Assembly (NCBI GenBank): GCA_012845835.1 | Contig: JABAKD010000010.1 | Span: forward strand, 9,676,311-9,740,310 | DNA length: 64,000 nucleotides | Source of the DNA: Undaria pinnatifida | Taxonomy: Eukaryota; Sar; Phaeophyceae; Laminariales; Alariaceae | Reading direction: 5' to 3' | In this document: positions 53,701 to 63,190 of the stretch, piece after piece | Layout of the letters: each line of letters starts with the position of its first letter | Position numbering within the stretch: the stretch's first letter is position 1 | Translations under genes and position numbers: made by a program | Notes under the pieces: model-generated | Told to the model about the DNA's origin: nothing | Seen by the model: only the letters and a program-made list of their open reading frames with translations | The model's database searches: none

Positions 53701-56194
53701 AAAGCCGAGAGGAGACGACGCAAAGCGACGGATACTCGTGGGTTTGACAACCTCATATGGGTAAGGCATACATCAACGGCGGTCAGGCGGGCGACAAGGT
53801 GGGGGAAGATACCACTACCGCCTTCGCCGCGTGAGACGCCCGTCGGCAACAAACGAGGGCGTAGGGTACGTCGTAAGCGGTGGTGAAAAAAACGCACGGT
53901 AAAAAACAAACAGCAACGCTGCGGCGTCGCGACATCTCGTTTCGGGTTGTACGCAGGGGGCAATTTCGTGAGGGCATCGTGGAATAAACAGCCTGACAGG
54001 GAGCCCACTCTGCTCCAGAGTCTGCCCGACAAGTCAGCACGTAACATTATTAAGGATACATGGACAGCCAGACATCTGCTTGGCGCCCTACCTACTGCGT
54101 ACGACTAGAACTTGGTGCAACAAATCGCAAGGTTAACGTTTATATATCTCGGGCCTTTTTCCTCCTATGCGTACTACCGGTAGCCCGTAAGCGGGCGAGG
54201 GCCTTGACGCAGGTCGCATCACGTCGCAGCAGCAGAAGCGGCAGAACCACCAATAGGGACGACAGCAGCATTAACATCAGCAACAGCGCTTCAATGTCTG
54301 CATCAACATCAGCTGCAGCGACAGCTAGACCTACAGCTACACATCAACATCGTCAGCAACCTCTACAGCAACATCAACATCATCCACAACCGCTACGGCT
54401 GTGGCAGCAGCGCCCTCAGCAAAACAAACCTCTGCAGCAACATCGACATCATCAACAACCGCTACAGCTGTAGCAGCAGCGCCCTCAGCAACACAAACCT
54501 CGGGCAAGTCGGAGACGTCGGAGTCGTCGTCTTCCTCCGAGCTGTTGTCTTCTTCGTCGTCGTCGTCGTCGTTGCTGTCGCCGCCGACTCCTTGGAGGTC
54601 CATCACGCCCTCCTCTTGATCGGACTCGTCCTAATAATATTACAATACATTAAAACGTAAACACGTCAAATCAAGCCGTATAGTTAGAGTTACGCGTCAA
54701 AAAGTACATATACAGCGGTAGCTGGCGGCACGGAAATCGTTCGAGATGGGATGTACAGCTTCTGCACGATGCAGATGCGTCAGCTGGCGTGATAGCGCGG
54801 CGTAAACCTACGGCACGTGATTTATGTTGAAGCGCTCGGGCAAGCATTTCTGCACCCGCAAACCGCAACATCAGCAGTCATCTGGATGGTTGATAGGCGT
54901 GTTCATGAAGATAGAGCAGATTGGACTATTTGCAACAGCAGGGGTCTCCGCAGTAAAGGCCGTGTGGTGTGCCCGAGCAACATGACCACGTTATAGAGGA
55001 AAGCCGCCGTATTCACTCCAGGTTATGAGTGCAATGCCCCAGTCGCGCCAAGCCATTTTGACCGCCTTATATCGGGAAACCGCCTTATATAGGGATACCA
55101 CCGTATTGACGGACCCCTATTGTAACGCGAGTGAGGTGCCTAACTGCCTCTTAGGGTATCCCTTTAGACGTCTGCTGTAAGGCAGCGTCGTAAAAACATT
55201 ACCCCCTTTGGTAGGGCTTTGGGGCTTCAGAGGGAAAACGGGAAACAAAAACGACGATTACAGCATTGGGCACACGAAACAGCCCAACTCACGCGTGTCC
55301 TAACTGCGACCGAAAGAGCTGTAGCACGCTCGCAGCAGCACGATGTTTGGTTTGTGCTGCTGCATCCCATTCCTCATGTGTGCGATCATATCGCACTCGT
55401 CGTTTTGGTTTGATACAGAAAAAAAATAAGAGGGTTGTATTGAAAGGGTAAAAGCACCGAGGACAACGCGCCAACCGACTCTAACTCTCTAACTGAAAGA
55501 ACGAAGAAGCGTCGGCGTCGGCGTCGGCGGCGTCGGCGGCGTCGATCGTTTGGCGTGGATGGTTGAGTTTCGCGATTAAAACGGTCTAACGGCTGATGCT
55601 GATCGCCCGCAGCCGATACGCCGGCAAGCAACAAACCACATATTACAACACGAGCATCATCCCAGGTGTTTAATTATGTACCAATACCGGGTAACAAGAA
55701 CAATACCAAACATTTAAAAACGAAACCCTGTCTGACTCCATCACGAGCTGGAGTCTATGCACTGCAGGTAGCACCCACGCTTGCGCTCTACGAGCACTCT
55801 CGGAGGGCCAAAATAGGGATACTTTCACACACGAGAGAGCACACGAGTTCATGGCGTACCGAGTCGTCGGAGTCGCTGTCCCCTCCGCCGAAGTCGATCT
55901 TGTCTTTCTGCATGTGGAACTGGTCGACGTTGGTGTAGAGGTGCTCATTGTTTGGGTTACCTGGCACACATTGCACAGCCGTAGACGAAAGGAAGGGGGC
56001 GTACAGCACATCATTCCAGGTACCTGGTACACGTCAATTTTGATACACGTTATACGTAGAACTACTTACAAATATCGTTTTTCTGAGCCGCCTCCACCTG
56101 TTCCTGTCACGCACTCACGTTGACATATTCTCGTTTCCAGACTGCTGAACGGGCTCAAACGCCTGAAGCAGAGCTCCTCGGAGACTTCTCTCAT
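47605..56194 (-). CDS. UTP3: UTP3/Sas10 small-subunit processome protein, spliced
   Basis: Nucleolar component of the SSU processome needed for early 18S rRNA processing. Exons 55,860-55,960; 54,499-54,630; 53,382-53,491; 52,501-52,852; 51,793-52,059; 49,295-50,542 and 47,605-47,700 join in phase, and a tentative first exon (56,119-56,194) gives 793 codons. Order: acidic N-terminus, WGKN-R-SSYYNADTADLEIGQ hallmark (about residues 137-157), very acidic Glu run, Sas10/C1D domain (PELPALLGEVRVQL to FYMILK then HPVVRRLLSLRALL), a long Gly/Asp/Glu-rich linker, and the Sas10 C-terminus (ASYTIIKNRGLTPHK, RNPRSKKREAFRKA, RRKGQVRDI, YGGESTGIK). Much longer than human UTP3 (about 480), mainly through the linker. 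The family is identified with high confidence; only the first exon is doubtful. Confidence 0.93.
47701..49294. other. UTP3 intron 7
   Basis: Holds an LTAD motif copy, a TACCAGGTA site at 48,175 and an AAC run. Minus-strand frames at 48,155-48,495 have no domain. Confidence 0.5.
48070..48122 (-). repeat. Recurrent LTAD motif, copy 3
   Basis: In UTP3 intron 7, antisense of the plus strand: GCTTGCAAAGATGAATTTC, reading LAKMNFNQLLDITAEG. An (AAC)n run follows at 47,948-47,965. Confidence 0.55.
49295..50542 (-). CDS. UTP3: UTP3 exon 7 (rest of C1D domain, linker, Sas10 C-terminal domain)
   Basis: Starts AKGEPAKDHPVVRRLL after acceptor gttttcag; 416 codons. Contains the end of the C1D domain, coiled basic AAKKKARRELKKRAL, a Gly/Asp/Glu-rich disordered stretch, then RVAGALEAELEAERAARG and the C-terminal signature to RRKGQ. 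Donor CAG/GTGAGA. Confidence 0.97.
50543..51792. other. UTP3 intron 6
   Basis: Contains a 55-bp tandem duplication at 50,732-50,841 (unit TACGAGGCATGATACGACC...) and a TACCAGGTA site at 50,725. The plus-strand frame at 50,980-51,465 (161 codons) has no recognisable motif. Confidence 0.5.
50732..50841. repeat. Perfect 55-bp tandem duplication
   Basis: Two identical 55-base units, starting at the right end of a TACCAGGTA site. Recent, because no differences are visible. Confidence 0.95.
51793..52059 (-). CDS. UTP3: UTP3 exon 6 (Sas10/C1D domain)
   Basis: VETSVVKRDTSKLSRRDKLE, SEAPELPALLGEVRVQ, YLRTRQQLLLASCLN and FYMILK; 89 codons, phase 0 to 0. This is the first half of the Sas10/C1D helical domain and ends at the conserved FY.ILK. 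Confidence 0.97.
52501..52852 (-). CDS. UTP3: UTP3 exon 5
   Basis: RSSYYNADTADLEIGQEF, then EEEAALELQRA, a long Glu run, a basic GRSRKGKEKRKNK stretch, and SDLEQIALGGAGK at donor GTAACG. 352 bases, phase 2 to 0. YY.AD.ADLEIG after WGK is diagnostic of Sas10. Confidence 0.95.
53382..53491 (-). CDS. UTP3: UTP3 exon 4
   Basis: LPEHVRRAAMEASSDEGDSD to KFAAGWGKN plus AG at donor gtgcgg. Two acceptors keep frame: ggtag (53,491) and, three codons in, gccggag (53,482). The latter would avoid a repeated LPE after exon 3. Confidence 0.8.
54499..54630 (-). CDS. UTP3: UTP3 exon 3 (acidic)
   Basis: Acceptor attattag, then DESDQEEGVMDLQGVGG and an Asp/Glu/Ser run to SDLPE; donor GTTTGT. 44 codons, phase 0 to 0. 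EEVMDL-type motifs precede the acidic tract in relatives. Confidence 0.8.
55860..55960 (-). CDS. UTP3: UTP3 exon 2
   Basis: Acceptor gtgccag, then NPNNEHLYTNVDQFHMQKDK and an acidic tail DSDSDDS ending at donor GTACGC. VDQFH corresponds to the VD(D/E)FH motif in the family's N-terminus. 101 bases, enters with two bases, exits phase 0. Confidence 0.8.
56119..56194 (-). CDS. UTP3: Candidate UTP3 exon 1
   Basis: ATG then MREVSEELCFRRLSPF to RICQ plus one base at a strong donor (CAAC/GTGAGT). The one-base overhang fits the next exon and keeps the whole frame. The peptide does not resemble known N-termini, which are usually basic, so the true exon may lie elsewhere. Confidence 0.35.
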
Positions 56195-56275
56195 GAAAGA
56201 AGCAATGTTTTGAACGCTGAAAACTGGGTTTTCTTTTTCTTTCTTTCCTTTACGAAGTATCATTATACCAGGTCC

Positions 56276-56440
56276 TAGCTGAGCTGAGCTCAGCTCAGCA
56301 GCGCACCGCAGCGCTAGCTCAGCAGAGCAGCGCCGTGCGGTGTCGTGCGGTGCCCTGCCCTGCCGTGCGGTGCGGCCGTGCCCTGCTGTGCGGTGCGGTA
56401 CTGTGCCGTGCTGTGTCGTGCTGCGTGCTGTGGTTTACTT
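56276..56440. repeat. CAGCTGAG palindromes and GTGCGGTGC repeats
   Basis: GCTGAGCTGAGCTCAGCTCAGC palindromic stretch followed by degenerate GTGCGGTGCCGTGC units; a shorter relative lies at 56,862-56,912. Confidence 0.75.
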
Positions 56441-56529
56441 ACTCTTTCGTACACACCAGGTCTCATTCGACGAAGTAGTACACCACGTACAGCAGTATCG
56501 AGGTACATCACACCAAGTTTGTACGAGCG

Positions 56530-56826
56530 TTCTTCTTCTTGTTCTTTTCACACTTCTACTTTCCAGCTTCTGGACAGGCCGTGGTCACAGGTGTCGTCCC
56601 TTCTCCCCCCCCGTTTTTGCCTTCAACTTTTATCGCGCATAGGGTTCAGCATTCCCACTGCTCGTCGAGTTTTCATCGAGTGTTGCTAAATCACGCTCTC
56701 GCGCTTTCCGCAAGTGAATTTGTGCACAAGAAAAAGTCCCAACGAATTTATACGAGTATGCACTCGGCGGGGCTCGAACTCACGAAACTGACCTATACCA
56801 GGCTCGACGAGCGTAACTGGTACTGA
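56530..56826 (-). mobile_element. tRNA-headed SINE (family 2), copy 2
   Basis: Reverse-oriented copy of 45,686-46,012: head GAGCCTGGTATAGGTCAG, B-box GAGTTCGAGCCCC, same body, tail with GAAGAAGAA. Lacks the CCAGGTA found in copy 1. Confidence 0.8.
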
Positions 56827-57650
56827 ATAACAAAAATTCACTCCCAGCCCAACTAAGCTCAGCTATAGCTCAGCAGCGCGCGCCGCAGCGCCGTGCAGAG
56901 CCGTGCTGCGCTGTGCTTTCTTTCGAACACATAGTACCAGGTACCAAGTATCATGCGAAGTACCAGGTACCAAGTACCGGTACGTACGTGTGTAATCGTC
57001 TTTTGGCTTTGTTCATTGATTGCCGTCCCTCCGTGCTCATGATTTCTTCCCCGCGCAAATTACACCCGTTCTGCCGAACGTGACATCGCTGACAAGCACA
57101 CAGCGCAGCACAGCGGGGCAATCAGCTCTGCACAAGTAGCTCTTGGTATCGCTACGTAGTGACACCATATCATGGGCCTCTTCTTTGTGTCCCTTTAACA
57201 TCTAGTTGTATTCTTGCTTGCGCGAGCTGTCGCGGCCGGCGTCAGCCGCCCGCGGAGCGGAGCCCTTGTAGCTCCGCCTTTGTACATTGTATCATACAAC
57301 AGGCTATCGGCAGCAGTCTCCAAGCAGCACCGACAGTTCGAGTGCAATAGTTATACTCACACACAACATTCAGTACGTGTGTAAGCAAACGCATAATAAG
57401 CCACCGGCAGAAGTCCATGAGAGAGCATGGCATTGCTTTGCTGTCTTGCACACATACAAGCCCGCGGTAAATTTTTATGTATGGCTCTATACCGGTATAT
57501 TCAAGCGTGGGCTGTTCTCGAGTGTTCCTGAATATAGCTTGCAATGGCCGCCAGAACGCAGGACAGAGGCAACTCGCACGACAACGAGTACGAGGAGGAT
57601 ACAGAGATGCATAGCCAATTCATCGAGCTTATTACACATACCACCCCCCC
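56827..57650. other. Non-coding
   Basis: GTACC-rich stretch with two TACCAGGTA sites (56,935; 56,961). No gene recognised; a UTP3 5' exon could lie here but none is evident. Confidence 0.35.
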
Positions 57651-58560
57651 GGACAATTGCCTATAGAATATGCCCATTGATTGTCAATAGGTTGGGGTAT
57701 TGCATACCGATACCTATTGAAACCTTCGATAGGTATGCGAATTTATCGATCGATACCCATTGCTTGGACCAATAGGTCCAGATAAATTGGTACAATAGGC
57801 TATTGTTCTTAAGATAGGTGTGTGAATCTGTTTGTCGAGACCTATTCCTTCGACCAATAGGTTCTGATAAATCGGCACAATAGGCTATTGTTCTTACAAT
57901 AGTTATGTCACACTGCCGGTCGCCCCGGTGGTCTAGTGGTTACCCTCGAATACTACTAGCGTTGTTCCTTGAGTTCGATTCCCACCGTGGTGAGTTTTTG
58001 AATATATTTGAAAAAAATGCAAAAAAAAAGGACCAACGGCTGAGAACGCCTAGCAGCGTGGGTAGGGACAATTCGACGCGAGTCGACGAGGGAAGTAAAT
58101 GCTGAATTCTTCTCGCGACAAAAATAAAGGCGTTATTATACCGTAGTGGGGAGGGGAGAGGAGGGCCCGCTATGTGACCCCGGATCTGAGCTACTATTGC
58201 GAGGGAGCGCGAGAGTAATGCAAGGATAATAAATGGGATGGGGAAAAAAAAAAAACGTCGATCGATGCCTAATACTGTGACCAATAGGTACGTGAAAGTG
58301 TCGATCGATACCTATTGCTTGACCAATAGATATGTGAAATTGTCGATCGATATCTATTGCTATGACCAGTAGGAATAAAGCCCTGCTCAGGAGTCTACCA
58401 TGTATTGAGTACGCCTGTTGGTCTGTCCACAAAGTTGGTGTATCGAATATCGATACGTATTGTAACTTGTAATAGGAGGCTTAAATTGTCGATAGATATC
58501 TATTTCTTTGCCCAATAGGTCCAGAGGAATTGGTATGATTGATACCATGGAAAAGAAAGT
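57650..58560. repeat. ATCGATCGAT palindromic repeat, block 1
   Basis: Degenerate units with (C/T)AATAGGT and ATCGATCGATACCTATTG, interrupted by the SINE at 57,915. Confidence 0.75.
57915..58254 (+). mobile_element. tRNA-headed SINE (family 1), full-length
   Basis: Head GCCGGTCGCCCCGGTGG with a good A-box (TGGTCTAGTGG) and B-box (GAGTTCGATTCCC), a body of about 250 bases, and an A-run at 58,243-58,254. Looks complete. Shares its head start with family 2. Inserted inside the palindromic repeat. Confidence 0.85.
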
Positions 58561-60500
58561 AGTGAGAGGTGTTTCTGGTGTTCAACAGCAGCAGCAGCTA
58601 TTGATTGAAACCCTGACAAGTCTATATCGATTAAAACTTGTGTTAATACCAGGTATTATCGTAAATCTGTTGTTTTGAAACAAAAAGCAAAAAGTAGGTC
58701 AAGGTACATATGTATATGTAAAAATATTATCTTCGTTTTGTTTTTACTCGCTGCTCTCCGGCGGCCGAGTGTTTCTTCTCGCACTTTCGGCCGCGGGGCA
58801 AGCTAGCCTGCCATGGGTACATTATGAAGCATGTCTGGATCTCGGCCGAGCTCCGTGGCGGCGTTCGGCGCGTTAAACGTCGCTTAGCTGGCCCTATTTG
58901 GCAAGGGATTGCGTTCCGCCTCCCTGAGACGAGCAGGTCACTTGGAACACCCCAAATTGTTTTTCACTTTTTGATATTTCGATTAGCTTTTACAATTTTT
59001 TGTTCTTCGTTGTTTTGTTCGTGAACAAATGGCCCGCTACTCAACTAACCTTAGCAGCAGCGCAGCAGCAGCAATCGTCCGGGCTAAATTAACCTCAGCA
59101 GCAGCAGCACAACAGCAGCAGTAGCAGCAAAATACAGCAATAGTAGCAGCATTACACATGTGGATCGGATTAGTATGAGGTTTGGGGGCGCGCCGCCCTG
59201 GGCCCTTTCGGCCCCGGATCTCGACTAGGGCGCAGACAAGGGTAAACCGGCCTGCGCTCTCCCGCCGGGCGGGCGGCCGCTCGTCAAGGCAGGAGCGAAA
59301 GCGTCTGTAGGCGTGGTGGACCCGGTGTGTTTATTTTTCCCTTGCGGGGTAACTAGACGTGTCCGAATGTAAGGACCGTTTTTACTTCAACAAAAAGATA
59401 TATCCAGGTATTGTATTTCCGGACAGAGCGGATGCCAGCAGGAGGGGGCTGGGAGGTAGAGGCCGGGAGCAGCCGGGTGTTGGAACGAGCGCCATAGGGC
59501 ACGGTATCTCTCCGCGCGGGAGACGGGGCTCACAGGGACATAGAGCAGGGAAAGCTTGGAAGATGGCACCGAGCGCGGCGAGGGTGGCAGGTATCGCGAG
59601 CGCAGCATGAACCGAGTCTCGACCAGGCCAATTTTTTTGGGGGGGCAGAGTGGAACCATTGGTAGGGTTCAAGGATATAACACCTTATTAGCGACAGCCG
59701 AACTCGGGTATATACACGGTGCTGCTGCAGTCAAAATCGGGTACAGTTCTATTTCAGCGTTCGCCACGCGCCCTGAACGCCATCTGATTGGCTGGGTGGA
59801 TCGGTTTTAGGTCTGTTGCTATTATCGTACACACGTATGATACACACATACTTTTCTGACCACATGCTTCAAGTAGTGGCGGCTTCGGACGGGAATGCTA
59901 TCGATCTAGCTCTACTTTCTACGGGGATAAACGAGGAGTATATCAAGGTTTCGGTTCACCTCAAACCCAGAACCAAAGCGTTGAATATTACCTCCAACTC
60001 ATGCAAAATCCTACCACGTACGCCACACGTACCAAACTTGTTGCTGCCAACCAATTAATAATTGTACATTCAAGAGCGACTGACATTGGCTGGTCAACCC
60101 TTTCCATTACCACCAAGTGCAAACACACGTGACGTACTAAATAGCAACGAACACTATTCCACGTACGGTAGGTACGCAGCATTCCCTGATCACTGATAAT
60201 TCGTTTGCGCGTACACAAGTGCAACGTGCACCCACCGCTATCACACTGTTCCCGTTCAGTACTACTAGTACTACTCTTTCTTTGGAGCAATGCACTAGCT
60301 CATGCCACATGTTTCCTCTAAGAGCAGTGGGGTTTATCTATGTGAGTACCAGTAACACCATTATAGGTGGAACATTATTGATACGTGTGTTACCGGTGTC
60401 TCCCTTTTCGCCTTGCGACGCCCCCGGGAATTCACGTTACCCGCATCCCGAACGGGAACCTTGTATTGCTATATATCATCCAAGGTGTTCATTCAAACAA
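58561..60500. other. Non-coding or unrecognised
   Basis: CAG/AGC-rich at 59,050-59,150, GC-rich stretch at 59,180-59,300. Plus-strand frame 59,359-59,610 (Gly/Arg-rich) and others lack motifs. Confidence 0.3.
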
Positions 60501-62060
60501 TAGTCTGGGGTATACGGTGCGTATAGGTATGTCTTAAGCAGTACGAGGGTATAAATTTACAAGCAGTAGGTATCGATCGAAACCCTTGCAAATATATTTG
60601 TTAAATTGTCAGTAGGTATCGATCGATACCGTTGAGAACCTATTAAATTGGGCAATAGGCATCGATCGACCCCCTGGCAAACCTATTACATTGATCAATA
60701 GTTATCGATCGATACCATCGCACACCTGTCGCTTTAACTAATAGGTATTGATTGGTGGCAATAAAAAGGTATTGTTCGAACGATAGCCTGTTGGGAGTCA
60801 TTTTCAAATTATGTTCGTGCCCAAGATACCTATCGATATACACCTTCGCAGGCATATCGGTCGCACAATAGGATGTTGTGGCCACTGCCCTAACCCTATT
60901 GTTGCTTACAATACCAATCGATAGACCCCAAAGCCGAGCTATCGTGACCCTCGATAGGTATCGATCCTCATAGTTGCCGACCTATTGTTGGCCCAATAGC
61001 CTATTCGATAGGGCATTATCCAGGGTATAAGAAATAACTGAACGGCACACAAACAGGTCGCTCTAAACACTGCAGGCTTAAGCTTCGCATCGAACACACA
61101 CACGTAGTAATCACCACCTTGTTGTTGAGAACATCCACCCACAGCTTCTTAGGGCACAACAAGGACAGACAGTGCCGTTTTGGGGATTCTCCGCTGGGCT
61201 GGGGGAGCGTGCGGCGTGGATGATGAATGGCGAACAAGAGTTTATTGTACCAAGACTAGTTGGGCTCTCTTAGAACGCCTTCGCTCTCCAACACTGAAAC
61301 AATAAATTTGCGAAAGGTCTACGTACCGATACCTATCATGCGAAACCATGGAATGGTGAAAGGTCTGTCAATACCTACTGTATCGTCCGAAACCATAGAA
61401 TGATGAAATGTCTACCGATACTTATTTTTCGAAACAATAGGTTTGGTAAAAAGTATATCGATACCTATCACACAAACCCATAGGTCCCGTCTCTCAGCGC
61501 CAATATTCTATCGCCTAACCAGTATCGTCCTGAAAATGTCTATCGATACCTACTTGTTTTATCAATATGTTCAGATAAATCAGTACACCCTGGACAATAG
61601 TAGTCAATAGGCAATCGATAGGATCCTATTCAAACAGGAGGCCTATTGTTGCCCGCGATAGGTATCGATAGGTACTTTTCGTATCCTATTGCGGTCGACA
61701 ATGGGTATCGATTGGCATCTTCAATGATCTACTGTTCGGCCAATAGCCTATTGTATATATTTACCTGAACATATTGGCCAAACAAGTAGGTATCGGTAGA
61801 CATTTCCAGGGCAGTACTGTTCGGGCAACAGGATATTGACAATGAGAGACGGAACCTATGGGGTTTGTCCGATAGGTATCGATAGCTGTTTCACGAAACA
61901 TGTTGTTTCTACAGATAGGATCGATAGACGTTCCACCATTCTATTGGTTCGGCCAATAGGTATCGATAGACGTTCCACCATTATGTTGATTCGGGCAATA
62001 GGTATCGATAGACATTCCACCATTCTATTGGTTCGGGCAATAGGCAGACATACAGCAGTC
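60500..62060. repeat. ATCGATCGAT palindromic repeat, block 2
   Basis: The clearest tandem part is 61,915-62,050: 42-bp units CAATAGGTATCGATAGAC...CCACCATT(C/A)TATTG. Translates as repeats of IGIDRRSTI, which is a by-product of a period divisible by three. Confidence 0.85.
60945..61170 (-). repeat. Inverted duplication, arm 1
   Basis: The minus strand reads LSLLCPKKLWVDVLNNK, then GCGACCTGTTTG(T/C)GTGCCGTTC and CCCTATCGAATAGGCTATTG, matching 62,995-63,190 on the plus strand. Confidence 0.75.
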
Positions 62061-62841
62061 CATTATACTCTATCTATCACCATACCGGTAACAAAAAAGT
62101 ATCACATTCACAACTGCTGTCCACCAAGTACATTTTTTTGTATGTTCCGATGGAGTTGGAAAATCCTAAAAAATGAAAGAGATCGTTGTGCGAGAGCACA
62201 CCAAAATATGGCGTTGTCCACTCGACTCGAGCACCGACAGCAACGCAGCAACAAACAAGCTCCCCATTCCGGAACGGAAGCGGGGGCAGACGTGGGCTTG
62301 CCTCGCGAGCACCGGGTGTCTTAACAACTGCAGTATGCTTCGGATCCAATCGGAGTGCACCACGGGGGCCACGCAACACCTGGTGGATGCCCATGGATGG
62401 CATCCAGAGCACTACTACTACTGTAGCAGCTGCGGGCACCGACCGAGAGGTGAGTCTCGCGCCGATGTTCTTTGGGTATGGGTTGTGTGTGCATCATAAT
62501 GAATTTAAAAAAGATACCGCGCTCATACTCGCAAAGGCGAAAGCGATTTCGTGCTTGGTTTGTAGTAGTTTACTTCCCCTGACTCTGGAAATTGTACCAG
62601 GTATATTATGTTCGTATCCGTATGCACAACTTTGAATGCCAGGTAATAAAAGTGGGGTGTCGCGTTTGTTTTTGGCGTGCTCCCTTCTGTGTCAGCCAGC
62701 ATATGTGCCCCACGGGCACAGCATCATGTGCCATGCATGTACATGCAGAAGAGTGCTAGGATTGTCCTGCCTTGCCTTGCCTTGCCTGCTGAATCGGCAC
62801 GGCCACCAAAAAAAGAGCGCTGTGCTGTTGAATAAATGCAG

Positions 62842-63052
62842 GAAACAAGAAGCGCAGGAGGAGGAGAACGAGGTGTTGGACAGCAAGGCGTTCGATGACA
62901 ACCCCTCCGGTTTCAACCAACTCCAGTTTATGAAGAGCTTCACTGTCCACGCCACATGCCCCTTCAGCATAGCGAAACATGCTCGGATCCGGCGTTGTCG
63001 GTCGCTGTTGCGCCCCAAGAAGCTGTGGGTGGATGGCTTGAACAACAAGGCG
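62842..63052 (+). CDS. Candidate exon of unknown gene
   Basis: Bounded by acceptor aataaatgcag and a strong donor (GCG/GTGAGT); 70 codons, from KQEAQEEENEVLDSKAF to FNQLQFMKSFTVHATCPF to RPKKLWVDGLNNKA. No family recognised. Its 3' part is duplicated on the minus strand at about 61,110-61,170; over 18 aligned codons four differ silently and three change the residue. No compatible upstream exon was found. Confidence 0.4.
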
Positions 63053-63190
63053 GTGAGTACCGTCTCTCTTGTTTTCTACAGCGACCTGTTTGCGTGCCGT
63101 TCGGTTGCCTTATACCTTGGACAATACCCTATCGAATAGGCTATTGGGACATCAATAGGTCGGAAATTATGACGATCGATACCTATTGCG
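62995..63190 (+). repeat. Inverted duplication, arm 2
   Basis: Matches arm 1 across both the exon-like part and the following non-coding part, so it is a segmental duplication, not exon conservation alone. Confidence 0.75.
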
